This document shows, piece after piece, positions 26,535 through 36,500 of a stretch of 64,000 bases of DNA. How positions within the stretch are numbered: position 1 is the first letter of the stretch; each line of letters begins with the position of its first letter. Position numbers and translations under genes: made by a program. Source of the stretch: Bacillus sp. REN3. GTDB taxonomy: Bacteria > Bacillota > Bacilli > Bacillales > Cytobacillaceae. Location: contig NZ_JAERSD010000005.1 of the NCBI RefSeq assembly GCF_017912555.1, positions 124,001 through 188,000 of the forward strand. The letters are read 5' to 3'. The notes under the pieces are model-generated. The model did no database searches and was not told the origin of the DNA. It was given only the letters and a program-made list of their open reading frames with translations.

Positions 26535-27632
26535 CTATCGTACATATACCAGTTCCTTCGGATATTTCGTCAGGATTTCAATCCCTTCGTCTGTAACGAC
26601 GACATCATCTTCAATCCTTACTCCTGCCACGCCAGGAACATAAATGCCTGGTTCAATTGTGAAGACCATTCCTTTTTCAAGCGGAAGATTGTTCGTGTTT
26701 GTCATCGATGGGAATTCATGGACACTGATTCCAAGTCCGTGGCCAAGCCGGTGCGGGAAGTAATCACCATAGCTTGCGCTCTCGATCACATTCCTGGCTG
26801 CAAGGTCGACATCCGAGCTTTTCACTCCCGCACGTGCTTTATCAAGCGCAGCCAACTGGGCTTTCAGCACAGTAGTGTAAATCTCTTCCTGCTTTTCGTT
26901 CAAATCGCCATATGCAACGGTCCTGGTAATATCGGAACAATAACCCTCCCATATGACCCCGAGATCGAACAGGACAAGGTCCCCCTTCTTGATTTTCGTC
27001 AGGCCTGGAGTCCCGTGAGGGGATGCAGCGTTCTTGCCGGTGAGTACCATTGTGGAGAACGACATCTCAGTGACGCCTTTTTTCTTCAGTTCATATTCAA
27101 TGGCGGCAAGGATTTCGAGTTCTGTTTTCCCTTCCTTGATCTCACTGACCCCTGTTTCGATTGCGAAATCGGCAAACTCGCATGCCTTCTTGATTTTAGC
27201 CAGTTCGTCGTCCGATTTCACCATCCGCATTAGGTGGAGTTTTTCTTCAGCTGAGACAAATTGTGAATCAGGGAACAATGAAACAAGTTTTTCATAGCGA
27301 TCGACATTCAATTGTTCTTTTTCAATCGCTGTCCGCTTGATTGAAGGGGCGCGCTTCCTGATTGCGTTATAGGCTAGCTCCATCGCATCATCCGTATCGC
27401 TGTAGCCAATAAGTTCCAGGCTCCATCCTGCGTTCTTTGCATTTTCCTTGTCCATCGCAGGGCAAATCATGAAAGGTTCGGCATCCTTGAAAACTGCTAT
27501 CGCGAGCAGGCGTTCATGAGGGTCGCTTAGGAACCCGCTTAAGTAGAAGACATTATCGGGAGAGGAGATGAAAACAACATCGATATCTTTTTCTCTCATC
27601 CACCCTGATAATGCTGACAGTCGATCTGTCAT
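26535..27632 (-). CDS. M24 family metallopeptidase (Xaa-Pro dipeptidase type)
   Basis: 365 aa. Probably splits dipeptides or short peptides at Xaa-Pro bonds. An N-terminal creatinase-like domain (about 1-135) precedes the pita-bread catalytic domain. All five metal ligands can be placed: two Asp in [19 protein letters not shown], His in [13 protein letters not shown], Glu in FTIEPGIY and Glu in [15 protein letters not shown] stands 8 nt before ATG 27632; the frame is open 10 codons upstream. It resembles B. subtilis YkvY more than methionine aminopeptidase. It diverges from ytkL. Confidence 0.88.
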   Translation of the reverse strand: MTDRLSALSGWMREKDIDVVFISSPDNVFYLSGFLSDPHERLLAIAVFKDAEPFMICPAMDKENAKNAGWSLELIGYSDTDDAMELAYNAIRKRAPSIKRTAIEKEQLNVDRYEKLVSLFPDSQFVSAEEKLHLMRMVKSDDELAKIKKACEFADFAIETGVSEIKEGKTELEILAAIEYELKKKGVTEMSFSTMVLTGKNAASPHGTPGLTKIKKGDLVLFDLGVIWEGYCSDITRTVAYGDLNEKQEEIYTTVLKAQLAALDKARAGVKSSDVDLAARNVIESASYGDYFPHRLGHGLGISVHEFPSMTNTNNLPLEKGMVFTIEPGIYVPGVAGVRIEDDVVVTDEGIEILTKYPKELVYVR

Positions 27633-27796
27633 TGAAACCACTCCTTCGTTATGTATCTCCAATTATCACATTAGCAATTCAGGCGGGAAAAGTAAAACTT
27701 TTATCTGTTCAAAAACCGGGTATAACAAATGTGGGAAGGATTTTACACTGCTGCGTTGAAATAACAATTAAGGACGTTTTAAAAGGAGAGATTGGA

Positions 27797-28477
27797 ATGA
27801 AAGTATCTTATCATGGCCATTCTGTTGTTAAAATTGAAACAGGCGGGACAACGATTTTCATTGATCCATTCATTACTGGCAACGGGCTGACTGACTTAAA
27901 AGTGGAAGACGTCAAGGCTGATGTGATCATCTTGACCCACGCCCATGAAGATCATCTAGGGGACACACTGGAATTGGCGAAAAAGCACGATTCACTTGTC
28001 ATTGCAAATTACGAATTGGCTACATATTTGGGACGGAAGGGTCTCAAGACGCACCCAATGAGCATTGGCGGGGCCTATGAGTTTGATTTTGGAAAAGTGA
28101 AATTCACTCCGGCCTTCCACGGTTCAGGCATTGAGACGGAAAATAACGAAATCCTTTATGGCGGAATGCCGGCTGGCGTCCTTGTCATGGCGGAAGGGAA
28201 AACCTTGCTCCATGCAGGAGATACGGCACTATTTTCGGATATGAAGCTCATTGGGGAGAGGCATCCGATCGACCTTGCCTTCCTGCCAATCGGCGATAAT
28301 TTTACGATGGGACCGGAAGATGCAGCCCTGGCGGCTGAATTTCTTGGCGCAAAGGTGATCGTGCCGATCCACTTCAATACGTTCCCGCCGATCAAGCAGG
28401 ATCCGCATGCCTTTGTAAAATCTCTTAAGAAAAAGAATGGAAAGGTCCTAGAGGCCGGGGAATCCATCGTTTTGTAA
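27797..28477 (+). CDS. ytkL: UPF0173 metal-dependent hydrolase YtkL
   Basis: 226 aa, metallo-beta-lactamase fold. The metal motif [10 protein letters not shown] is at about residue 52; further ligands lie in AFHGSG (near 100), HAGDTALF (near 140) and PIHFNTFP (near 195). It starts [14 protein letters not shown], typical of UPF0173. The substrate is unknown. AAAAGGAGAG lies about 8 nt before ATG 27797, and the upstream open frame has no site. Divergent from the M24 peptidase gene. Confidence 0.92.
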   Translation: MKVSYHGHSVVKIETGGTTIFIDPFITGNGLTDLKVEDVKADVIILTHAHEDHLGDTLELAKKHDSLVIANYELATYLGRKGLKTHPMSIGGAYEFDFGKVKFTPAFHGSGIETENNEILYGGMPAGVLVMAEGKTLLHAGDTALFSDMKLIGERHPIDLAFLPIGDNFTMGPEDAALAAEFLGAKVIVPIHFNTFPPIKQDPHAFVKSLKKKNGKVLEAGESIVL

Positions 28478-28483
28478 TCTATC

Positions 28484-28514
28484 GCTGCACAAGCCTTTAC
28501 TTGTGCAGCTTTTC
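28484..28514 (+). terminator. Rho-independent terminator of ytkL
   Basis: GCTGCACAA/TTGTGCAGC stem followed by TTTTCCCTT, 6 nt after the stop. Confidence 0.8.
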
Positions 28515-28804
28515 CCTTATCAAGGGAGTGGAGTTGGCGAATTGGAAACAAAGTGATGATCCGGCACAGCCTCGGATATTTTGAATGTAGGATCCGCTTT
28601 CTCTTAACGATCCGTCTTCAACCAGCAGGCACGGCTATTCCTTTTTCAATGCCGTAACGCTAGGCAATCGGTTCAATCGCACCGTACGGGGCATAGGCGT
28701 GAACCGTCCGATTGACAGGCTGCTTGTATTTTTCTTTTACAGGGATGCTATTTTTTCTTCCGCTGGCATAGATATTTAATTGAGACAACCTTAGGAGGGT
28801 GAAA
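28515..28804. other. Gene-free stretch between ytkL and the 82-aa gene
   Basis: No supported frame, repeat or promoter pair seen, apart from the ribosome binding site of the following small gene at 28793-28799. Confidence 0.5.
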
Positions 28805-29053
28805 ATGAAGAAAAACCGCTATTTATTGTATCTTTTATTGTGCGGGCTGATGTTCTATATCGCGATTCCTGAGCTAAGCTTTGCGCAGGGAAGGATGGAA
28901 GGGATTTATGCCGCTTCCTGGCTTTTTTTCGGCCTGCTCGTGTTTGCGGGGAACCTGGCAGCCTATCTGTATTCGCCAAGGAAAAGCAGGATTTCCGGAA
29001 GAACAATAACCGGACCTGGAAAAAAGAAAAAGGCTCGTCTGTTTGCTGGCTGA
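28805..29053 (+). CDS. 82-aa two-helix membrane protein
   Basis: Not recognised. An excellent AGGAGGG site stands 5 nt before ATG 28805. Residues about 6-25 (LLYLLLCGLMFYIAIPEL) and 35-56 (ASWLFFGLLVFAGNLAAYLY) are hydrophobic. The C-terminus is strongly basic (GPGKKKKARLFAG), so the tail is probably cytoplasmic. The terminator hairpin overlaps its stop codon, which supports a real, short transcription unit. Function unknown. Confidence 0.65.
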   Translation: MKKNRYLLYLLLCGLMFYIAIPELSFAQGRMEGIYAASWLFFGLLVFAGNLAAYLYSPRKSRISGRTITGPGKKKKARLFAG

Positions 29054-29072
29054 TCATTCAGCCATTTTTTAT
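29047..29072 (+). terminator. Terminator overlapping the stop of the 82-aa gene
   Basis: TGGCTGA/TCAGCCA stem with a 4-nt loop and six T residues; the TGA in the left arm is the stop codon. Confidence 0.8.
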
Positions 29073-29144
29073 TTGGTAATCTGATGTTCCATCCGGCTGG
29101 AAGGGAATGCGGACCGCGATTTAATAATAAACCTGTTGGTACGA

Positions 29145-29173
29145 TTGAATCAGGGCTTCTTTCACTTTATAAT
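29145..29173 (+). promoter_or_regulatory. Sigma-A promoter for ytoI
   Basis: TTGAAT, 17-nt spacer, TATAAT; about 55 nt before the start codon. Confidence 0.65.
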
Positions 29174-29227
29174 GAAAATGGATAGATATACTAAGAGATC
29201 GGAAATTTAAAATAAAGGGTGAAAGAC

Positions 29228-30547
29228 TTGGCAACAAAGCATGAACAAATACTTCAATATATAGATCAATTGCCAATAGGAGAAAAGATTTCGGTCCGCC
29301 AGATCGCCAAGGCGCTGAATGTGAGCGAGGGGACTGCTTACAGAGCCATCAAGGATGCCGAGGTAAAGGGATACGTCAGCACGATTGAACGTGTCGGCAC
29401 AATCAGGATCGAGAGGAAGAAGAAAGAGAATATCGAGAGACTCACTTTTGCCGAGGTTGTCAATATCGTTGATGGTCAAGTCCTCGGCGGGAAGGCCGGT
29501 CTACATAAAACCCTCAATAAATTCGTCATCGGCGCAATGAAGCTGGAGGCGATGATGCGTTATACAGGTGCTGGGAACCTGCTGATTGTAGGAAACCGCG
29601 ACAAGGCGCATGAGCAGGCCTTGAAAGCCGGGGCGGCCGTCCTTGTCACAGGCGGCTTCGATGCTGAGGACCATGTCAAGAAGCTGGCAGATGAATTGCA
29701 GCTTCCAATCATATCAAGCAGCTATGACACCTTTACAGTTGCCACCATGATCAATCGCGCGATTTATGATCAGTTGATCAAAAAGGAAATCATCCTTGTC
29801 GAGGATATCCTGACACCAGTTTCCGAGACCATCTTCCTGAGAAACGATGAGAAAGTCTCCGATTGGTACCGTTATAAGGAGGAGACTTTGCACAGCCGTT
29901 TTCCAGTCGTCGATCACGGCATGAAGGTGATCGGCATGGTTACTCCGAAGGATGCCATGGGTCACGATTTCGATACACCAATTGAAAAAACCATGACGAA
30001 AAATCCGATGACTGTCAGCGGAAAGACAAGCGTTGCTTCTTCAGCCCATATGATGGTCTGGGAAGGAATCGAGGTCCTGCCGGTCGTCGATGATTCGAAC
30101 AGGCTGCTTGGGATCGTAAGCAGGCAGGACGTCCTGAAAGCCCTGCAAATGATTCAGCGCCAGCCCCAAGTAGGGGAAACAATAGATGATACAATCACCA
30201 GCCAGATTGTGATCACCAGGGGAAAAACGAAGGATGAAGACATATTCCGCTGCCAGGTCACCCCGCAAATGACCAATCATCTCGGAACGATTTCCTATGG
30301 GGTGTTTACGACAGTCGTGACTGAAGCTGCGAACAGAGTGTTAAGAGGCTATAAAAAAGGAGACCTTGTCGTCGAGAACATGACGATTTATTTCATGAAG
30401 CCCGTCCAGATTGACAGTATCATTGAAATTTATCCTAACGTTCTTGAAGTCGGAAGGAAATTTGGGAAGGTCGACATCGAAGCCTATAATGATGGTGTCC
30501 TAGTCGGAAAGGCGATGATGATGTGCCAGCTCATTGACAGGCAATAA
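29228..30547 (+). CDS. ytoI: CBS/DRTGG/hotdog domain protein YtoI
   Basis: 439 aa, function unknown. Domains in order: N-terminal winged-helix-like region (ISVRQIAKALNVSEGTAYRAIKD, about 20-45), DRTGG domain (about 80-190), a CBS pair (about 195-315, VVDHGMKVIGMVTPKDAMGH and VVDDSNRLLGIVSRQDVL) and a C-terminal thioesterase-like hotdog domain (about 325-435). CBS pairs usually bind adenine nucleotides, and the layout suggests a nucleotide- or acyl-CoA-responsive regulator. TTG 29228 gives MATKHEQILQYI, matching the family start, 8 nt after AAAGGG; GTG 29219 overlaps the site. Monocistronic. Confidence 0.9.
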   Translation: MATKHEQILQYIDQLPIGEKISVRQIAKALNVSEGTAYRAIKDAEVKGYVSTIERVGTIRIERKKKENIERLTFAEVVNIVDGQVLGGKAGLHKTLNKFVIGAMKLEAMMRYTGAGNLLIVGNRDKAHEQALKAGAAVLVTGGFDAEDHVKKLADELQLPIISSSYDTFTVATMINRAIYDQLIKKEIILVEDILTPVSETIFLRNDEKVSDWYRYKEETLHSRFPVVDHGMKVIGMVTPKDAMGHDFDTPIEKTMTKNPMTVSGKTSVASSAHMMVWEGIEVLPVVDDSNRLLGIVSRQDVLKALQMIQRQPQVGETIDDTITSQIVITRGKTKDEDIFRCQVTPQMTNHLGTISYGVFTTVVTEAANRVLRGYKKGDLVVENMTIYFMKPVQIDSIIEIYPNVLEVGRKFGKVDIEAYNDGVLVGKAMMMCQLIDRQ

Positions 30548-30722
30548 GGATTACGTAGGGCTTTTTTGTCTTACGGGGATTTTGTAAGGCAGTAGAGGAG
30601 TCGTTGGCGTGAATCCATCCAGCAAAGGAATGATGATCTCTTTACACGCTGATCAAAAACCTAATTAACCTAGAAAAAAAGCAGTCCAAATTCACTTGGA
30701 CTGCCCAGTTTGTAGACAAAAG

Positions 30723-30750
30723 GGGTTCGGAATGTTTTCATTCCGAACCC
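30723..30750. repeat. Perfect 12-bp hairpin inside the MITE-like element
   Basis: GGGTTCGGAATG and its exact complement separated by TTTT. Confidence 0.8.
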
Positions 30751-30815
30751 TCAAGCGTTATATGTATCTATTTTAAAATAGACTTATGTTTAGTTCCACG
30801 CTAAGTTTGGAAGTC

Positions 30816-30951
30816 CTGTTGATTAGAGTGGAAGGCGCGTAGACTCCTGCGGGCTCAGCTGGACAGGTGAGACCCCGCAGACGCCAACGGCGGTGAGGAG
30901 GCTCACCGCCAGCCCCGCGGAAAGCGAAGCGCCTGGAACGGAAATCAACAG
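30816..30951. repeat. GC-rich Bacillus intergenic palindrome with two internal hairpins
   Basis: Outer arms CTGTTGATT (30816-30824) and AATCAACAG (30943-30951) plus GGCGC/GCGCC close a structure holding CTGCGGG/CCCGCAG (30847-30880) and GGCGGTGAG/CTCACCGCC (30889-30910). It can fold as a multi-branch cruciform or RNA. I recall near-identical sequences (GCGAAGCGCCTGGAACGGAA type) as abundant intergenic repeats in Bacillaceae. Confidence 0.65.
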
Positions 30952-31099
30952 CCCCATTCCAGCACCAACAAAAAAACTGTAAACAAACACGATTTTCATC
31001 GAGTTTGTCTACAGTCTGAGCAGTCCAAATTCACTTGGACTGCCTTTTTCGTTTCTGCATATGAAAATAGACCTGGTGACCAGCCTTTCCGTTTTCACG

Positions 31100-31399
31100 T
31101 CATTTTGCTTCTTCAGCCTCTTTTGCGGCGATTGGCAAAAAGTATTTATAGGCCTTGAATCCGGCCCACGCACTCATTGAACCGATGATGATGAAAATCG
31201 ATGCCACGATGTAAGTGACGGTTGTATGGAACAGGAACAGCTGATTCACGCCGAACAGAGCTACAAACAGGCCAAGCGCGATGCTTGATTTTGCCGAAAG
31301 CCATTTGCGTTCCGCCGGGCGACGGCTGCGGACATATTTCACCTTATAGTAAATATAAAATACAAAAGATATGACTATCAGTGCTGCGAGTATTGGCAT
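31100..31399 (-). CDS. ytpI: YtpI family membrane protein
   Basis: 99 aa with three predicted membrane helices (about 2-18, 38-56, 62-82), starting MPILAALIVISFVFYIYY and ending with a short charged tail. The length and helix layout fit the YtpI family, which has no known function. GGGGGAA immediately precedes ATG 31399. The position, opposite ytoI and divergent from nrnA, is the same as I recall in B. subtilis. Confidence 0.85.
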   Translation of the reverse strand: MPILAALIVISFVFYIYYKVKYVRSRRPAERKWLSAKSSIALGLFVALFGVNQLFLFHTTVTYIVASIFIIIGSMSAWAGFKAYKYFLPIAAKEAEEAK

Positions 31400-31556
31400 T
31401 TCATTTCCCCCAAATTCAAAATCAATTCCATTTTAACGTTAATCCTGAATGATTTCCATCCCTGGGTCCCCTAACATCACCTTCTATGTATCTTTCTTTT
31501 CTTTTTCAGGAAAAATGGTCATAATCAATATATGAACTTGATGAAGGAGCAAACAG

Positions 31557-32492
31557 ATGAAAGCGCAAATTTTGGAAGCTATCAAAAAGTATCAAACAAT
31601 CATCATCCACCGCCATGTCCGTCCGGATCCTGATGCTTACGGTTCGCAAGGAGGCTTGGCAGAGATCCTTAAAGAATCCTATCCTGGGAAAAATATTTAT
31701 ACAGTTGGGCAGGAAGAGCGGTCCCTCCATTATTTGAGGCGTTTGGACACAGTTCCTGATGAAGCTTTCGCAGGTGCACTTGTGATCGTATGTGACACTG
31801 CAAACGCTGAACGTATTTGTGATGGCCGCTATCGACGCGGGGAAATGCTCGTTAAAATCGACCATCACCCGAATGAGGATCCATATGGGGACCTTCAGTG
31901 GGTGGATACAACGGCAAGCTCGACGAGTGAAATGATCTATGAGCTTTATCTATCATCCAAGGAAGAAGGATTGAGGATGAACGACGAGGCAGCGAGACTG
32001 CTGTATGCCGGGATTGTTGGCGATACGGGGCGGTTCCTGTACCCGAGCACTACGAACAAAACATTTGCTTACGCAGGGGAACTGATCCATTATGATTTTT
32101 CGCGGACAGAGCTATATAATAGCATGTATGAACTGCCGGCAGACGTTGTGAAATTAAATGGATATGTCCTCCAGAATTTTGAAATGCATGAAAGTGGCGT
32201 GGCAAGCGTCATGATGAAGCAAGAATTGTTAAAGAGATATTCGGTGATTCCCTCTGAAGCATCTCTGCTTGTGAGCGAGCTGGGAAATGTATCGGGAATC
32301 AAGGCATGGGTGTTTTTTATTGAAGAGGAAGACCAAATAAGGGTGCGCCTGCGTTCAAAAGGGCCTGTCATCAACGGTGTTGCCAGGAAATACAACGGAG
32401 GCGGGCATCCCTTGGCTGCGGGCGCTTCGATCCATTCATGGGAACAAGTTGGCCAGGTTCTATTCGACCTGATCGAAGCTTGCAAAGAATAA
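31557..32492 (+). CDS. nrnA: NanoRNase/pAp phosphatase NrnA
   Basis: Degrades very short RNAs (nanoRNAs) and dephosphorylates pAp, a by-product of sulfur assimilation. 311 aa. DHH-DHHA1 architecture: HRHVRPDPDAYGSQ near residue 19, CDTAN near 80, DHHPNEDPYGD near 103, and the DHHA1 motif GGGHPLAAGA near 285. GAAGGAGC stands before ATG 31557. Convergent with ytrI, with a shared hairpin between. Confidence 0.94.
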   Translation: MKAQILEAIKKYQTIIIHRHVRPDPDAYGSQGGLAEILKESYPGKNIYTVGQEERSLHYLRRLDTVPDEAFAGALVIVCDTANAERICDGRYRRGEMLVKIDHHPNEDPYGDLQWVDTTASSTSEMIYELYLSSKEEGLRMNDEAARLLYAGIVGDTGRFLYPSTTNKTFAYAGELIHYDFSRTELYNSMYELPADVVKLNGYVLQNFEMHESGVASVMMKQELLKRYSVIPSEASLLVSELGNVSGIKAWVFFIEEEDQIRVRLRSKGPVINGVARKYNGGGHPLAAGASIHSWEQVGQVLFDLIEACKE

Positions 32493-32495
32493 CGA

Positions 32496-32522
32496 ATGGC
32501 CCTCGCCGTCAGGCAGGGCCAT
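32496..32522. terminator. Hairpin between nrnA and ytrI
   Basis: ATGGCCCT/AGGGCCAT stem with an 11-nt loop between convergent stops; the T-runs are weak, so it is a moderate terminator candidate. Confidence 0.45.
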
Positions 32523-32529
32523 CCATATT

Positions 32530-33036
32530 TCAATCCAGCATGATTTCAACCTGGATGCTGACAGATGTGTAGATGACCATCGATTTTATTTTCAGCTTGA
32601 ATCGTTTGTCATTGACAGGGATCGACTGGCTTTCAATCAGCTTCGTGATCAGCTCCCGGCTCTTGAAAACGGAATCCAGGTCTTTGGCAAGCAGCATATT
32701 CAGCTGGGTTTTTGTCTGTTCTTCAATCTCATAGATGCTTAACGCATCGAGGTACTGCTTGTATTTTTTATCATTCGCGATTTTGACTTTTATCTCCTGG
32801 ACAGTCAGCTTTTCCTCGTTTTTTTTGTTCAGTTCCGCATAATCTTCCTGCCAGATTTTTATATCGCTTTCGAGTTCAGCGATTTTATCCTGTTGTTCAT
32901 GGATCTTCTTCGCATTCTTTTCCATCCATACGCCATTGATATATAAAAACAAGACCCAGCTCAAGATCGCACCGACAGCCATACCGGAAAAGAAACGCTG
33001 CCATGCAGGCTTGCGGTAATAAGCAGGAATCCTCAT
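32530..33036 (-). CDS. ytrI: Sporulation membrane protein YtrI
   Basis: 168 aa made in the mother cell and needed for normal spore resistance in B. subtilis. A basic N-terminus (RIPAYYRKPAWQRF) is followed by one membrane segment (about 17-35) and a coiled coil (about 40-90, QQDKIAELESDIKIWQEDY), then a folded C-terminal domain. ATG 33036 is preferred: it begins 1 nt after the ytrH stop and about 10 nt after AGGAG; ATG 33045 is only 1 nt from that site. Second gene of the ytrHI operon. Confidence 0.88.
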   Translation of the reverse strand: MRIPAYYRKPAWQRFFSGMAVGAILSWVLFLYINGVWMEKNAKKIHEQQDKIAELESDIKIWQEDYAELNKKNEEKLTVQEIKVKIANDKKYKQYLDALSIYEIEEQTKTQLNMLLAKDLDSVFKSRELITKLIESQSIPVNDKRFKLKIKSMVIYTSVSIQVEIMLD

Positions 33037-33037
33037 T

Positions 33038-33367
33038 TCAGACATGCTCCTGTGTCAGCCAACTGATGAGGAGCGCTCCAGTTTGCGCGCCTCCCATTGC
33101 GGTCAGGATCAGTAAAAATTGCTTGAAGATATCCTTCGTTTCCCCATTGAGCAGTCCTCTTTCAAAGCTGTAGACTGTATCGAACGTGCCCCCAATCGCA
33201 GCGATGATCGCCCAGATCCGGATGGAGTTCGACAGTCGGCTGATTTCTGTCAGCAATGGCTGGCCTGTCAGGAAGGAAGCGATCGCTCCAACCAGAGAAC
33301 CGCCAAGTAAAACGCCAAGCGCAATGAAATAGCTTTCGAAAAGATGGGAAACAAATGGCTGATTCAT
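33038..33367 (-). CDS. ytrH: Sporulation membrane protein YtrH
   Basis: 109 aa with three hydrophobic helices (about 12-38, 50-68, 80-100), beginning MNQPFVSHLFESYFIALG. It is co-transcribed with ytrI: its TGA is separated by one base from the ytrI ATG. ATG 33367 is selected because AGAGGGTGG precedes it; the frame is open 16 codons upstream. A sigma-E type promoter lies 44-72 nt upstream, consistent with mother-cell expression. Confidence 0.88.
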   Translation of the reverse strand: MNQPFVSHLFESYFIALGVLLGGSLVGAIASFLTGQPLLTEISRLSNSIRIWAIIAAIGGTFDTVYSFERGLLNGETKDIFKQFLLILTAMGGAQTGALLISWLTQEHV

Positions 33368-33410
33368 CGAAACCACCCTCTGGATAAAAGTCTGATGCCC
33401 TTGTAATTCC

Positions 33411-33439
33411 ATCATATGGACATCCTGCCTTCAATATGT
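33411..33439 (-). promoter_or_regulatory. Sigma-E promoter for ytrHI
   Basis: On the minus strand ACATATT (consensus KMATATT), 14-nt spacer, CATATGAT (consensus CATACAAT, 6 of 8). Confidence 0.65.
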
Positions 33440-33527
33440 TTAAAGTTGCGGATTGGATGAGAACGTATTTTCTTTTTGCTGTCTTACAGCCTATAATACT
33501 AGTAGAAACCATAAGGGTGTGAGAAAG

Positions 33528-36500
33528 ATGCCATTTATTCACCTTCATGTTTATAGTGCCTATAGCCTCCTGACAAGCACTGCCACAGTCGGGCAGCTCG
33601 TCCGCGATGCCAGGGAAAAAGGATTTCCCGCTCTGGCGCTGACCGACAGGAATGTCATGCATGGGGCTGTGGCGTTTTATAAAGAGTGCTTGAAGAACTC
33701 GATCAAGCCTTTGATGGGACTGACTGCGGATATTATCAGCGATATTTCAGCAGGAGATTCGTTTCCGCTTGTCCTCCTCGCAAGGGATAACCAGGGGTTT
33801 CAAAACCTGATCAAGATTTCGAGTGCAGTACAGACGAAATCTCCGGATGGAATCCCGATCAAATGGCTAAAGCATTATGCAGAAGGACTTATTGCTTTAA
33901 CCCCAGGAAACGAAGGGGAAATAGAGTATTATTTATCAACTGGCCAAACAGGAAATGCCGCTGCGGCAGTAGAATTGTATAAGAAGATGTTCGGAAGGGA
34001 GAATTTCTATCTGTCCTTGCAGGACCACGGACTTGCAGGGCAGCAGGAATTAATGGAGAGCCTTGCCCGGCTGGGAACGGAGACGGATACACCGCTCGTG
34101 GCTGCAAACCAGGTCCATTATTTGAAAAGGGATGATTCGTTCGCTCAGGAATGCCTGCTGGCGATCAAAAATGGAGATAAACTCAGCGATGATGGAAGAG
34201 AAATGCTAGGAAGCGACCAATTTTACCTAAAGACGAGCGCCGAAATGTGCGAGTTATTTTCAGATTATCCTGAAGCTCTCGAAAATACGCTGGACATCGC
34301 GGAACGCTGCAATGTCATGCTCGACTTTGAAACGAGGCATCTCCCAAAATATCCTGCAGGACAAGGCAAACAGGCAGGGGAATTATTGGAGGACCTATGC
34401 TTCAAGGGTCTTAGGGAGCGCTATGGATCACCCTCCAAAGAACACATCGGCAGGCTAAAGTATGAGCTGTCGATCATCAAAAGAATGGGCTTCAGTGATT
34501 ACTTTCTCATTGTATGGGACTTTATGAAATACGCAAGGGAAAAAGGCATCCTCACAGGACCGGGACGAGGTTCGGCTGCTGGGTCGATCGTATCATTTGT
34601 ATTGTTCATAACGGATGTCGATCCCATCAAACATGGTTTGCTGTTTGAGCGCTTCCTCAACCCAGAGCGCATATCGATGCCGGACATTGATATCGACTTC
34701 CCCGACAATCGAAGGGACGAGGTGATTGAATATGTCGCCGGGAAATATGGGGAGCTTCACGTCGCCCAGATTGTCACATTTGGGACACTTGCGGCCAAAG
34801 CAGCCGTCAGGGATGTCGGACGAGCCTTCGGATTGAATCCAAAGGAGCTTGACCGTCTCTCCAGGCTTGTGCCGTCACGGCTTGGCATCACCCTCAAAGA
34901 TGCGATTGCCGAATCGGAAGGTCTCAGGAATTTCATGGAGGAATCCCTTTCAAACAGAAGGATTCTCGAAACTGCCCTCAAGATTGAAGGGCTGCCGCGC
35001 CATACATCGACGCACGCCGCTGGTGTGGTGATCAGTGAGGAACCGCTGACGAATGTCGTTCCAATCCAGTCAGGGCAGTCCAATGTCTTTCTGACCCAAT
35101 ATTCAATGGACCATCTTGAGGAAATCGGGCTGCTTAAAATGGACTTTCTTGGATTGAGGAACCTGACCCTGATTGACTCAATCCTTACCTCGATTTATAA
35201 AAAGACGGGAAGGAAGTTCGATATCCATGATATTCCGTTCAATGATGAAAAAACGTTTCGCCTCCTGAGCAGGGGTGAGACAAGCGGGATTTTCCAGCTT
35301 GAATCCGAGGGAATGAGAAAAGTGCTGACAAGACTGAAGCCGACCCGCTTCGAGGATATCGTGGCAGTCAACGCACTCTATCGCCCTGGGCCGATGGAAA
35401 ATATCCCGTTGTTCATTAACCGAAAGCATGGAAATGAACCAATCGATTACTACCATAAAGACCTGGAATCCGTCTTGGCCAATACCTATGGCGTGATTGT
35501 CTATCAGGAGCAAATCATGCAAATCGCATCTGTCATGGCAGGCTTCTCGCTCGGTGAAGCTGACCTGCTCCGCAGGGCTGTCTCCAAGAAGAAAAAGGAA
35601 GTCCTGTCACAGGAAAGGGACCATTTTATCAATGGTGCGCTTAATAAAGGATATGACGAGGGAACGGCGAATAAAATCTATGACCTGATCGTCCGGTTCG
35701 CGAATTATGGATTTAACCGCAGCCATGCCGTGGCCTATAGCATGATTGCCTATCAGCTTGCATACTTGAAGGCTAATTATCCGCTATATTTCATGGCGGC
35801 ACTCCTTACATCCGCAATCGGGAACGATTCGAAAATCGCCCAATATGCCAGGGAATTGCAGCAAATGGACATTAAACTCTTCCCGCCATCAATCAACAAA
35901 AGTGCGTTCAGCTTCCTTCCTGAAGGAGGCGGGGTCCGTTACAGCCTTGCTGGTATCAAAGGTGTCGGCATCGCAGCCCTTAAAGAGATATTCCAGGCAA
36001 GAAGGAACCATCCGTTTAAAGATGTGTTCGACTTTTGCATCCGCGTGCCGCATAAAGCAGCATCCAGAAAAGTCCTTGAAGCCCTTGTGTATTCCGGCGC
36101 CTTTGATGAATTCGGCAAAGATCGCGCTGTCCTGCTAGCGACAATCGATGTTGCGATTGAACACGCCCAGCTTGTCGCTCCTGAGGGTTCTGGTCAAATC
36201 GATATGTTTGAGGATGACGAATTTTCACTCAAGCCAAAATATACGGAAGTCGATCCAATGAGGATAGAAGATAAGCTCTCTATGGAAAAAGAAGTGCTTG
36301 GAGTATATTTATCGAAACACCCGGCATCTATCTTTGAACAGGAATTCAAAGCTGCAGGCGTAAAACCGGTCGCATCGCACACTGCAGGCCAAAGGGCAAG
36401 GCTCGGGGTCTACATAACCGAGCAGAAGAAAATCCGTACGAAGAAGGGCGAAGCCATGGCTTTCCTAACCTTAAGTGATGCGAGCGGAGAGATTGAGGGG

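Larger units (their letters stand above)
30681..31044. mobile_element. MITE-like element flanked by a duplicated terminator hairpin
   Basis: Identical 25-bp sequences (GCAGTCCAAATTCAC then TTGGACTGCC) lie at 30681-30705 and 31020-31044 and bound a 314-bp segment. The segment's ends are inverted: 30706-30720 (CAGTTTGTAGACAAA) against the complement of the right end (CAGACTGTAGACAAA), 13 of 15 matching. The left duplicate keeps an A-run on its left and the right duplicate a T-run on its right, as if one bidirectional terminator between ytoI and ytpI had been split. There is no coding capacity. Interpretation as a non-autonomous insertion with target duplication is inference. Confidence 0.5.
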
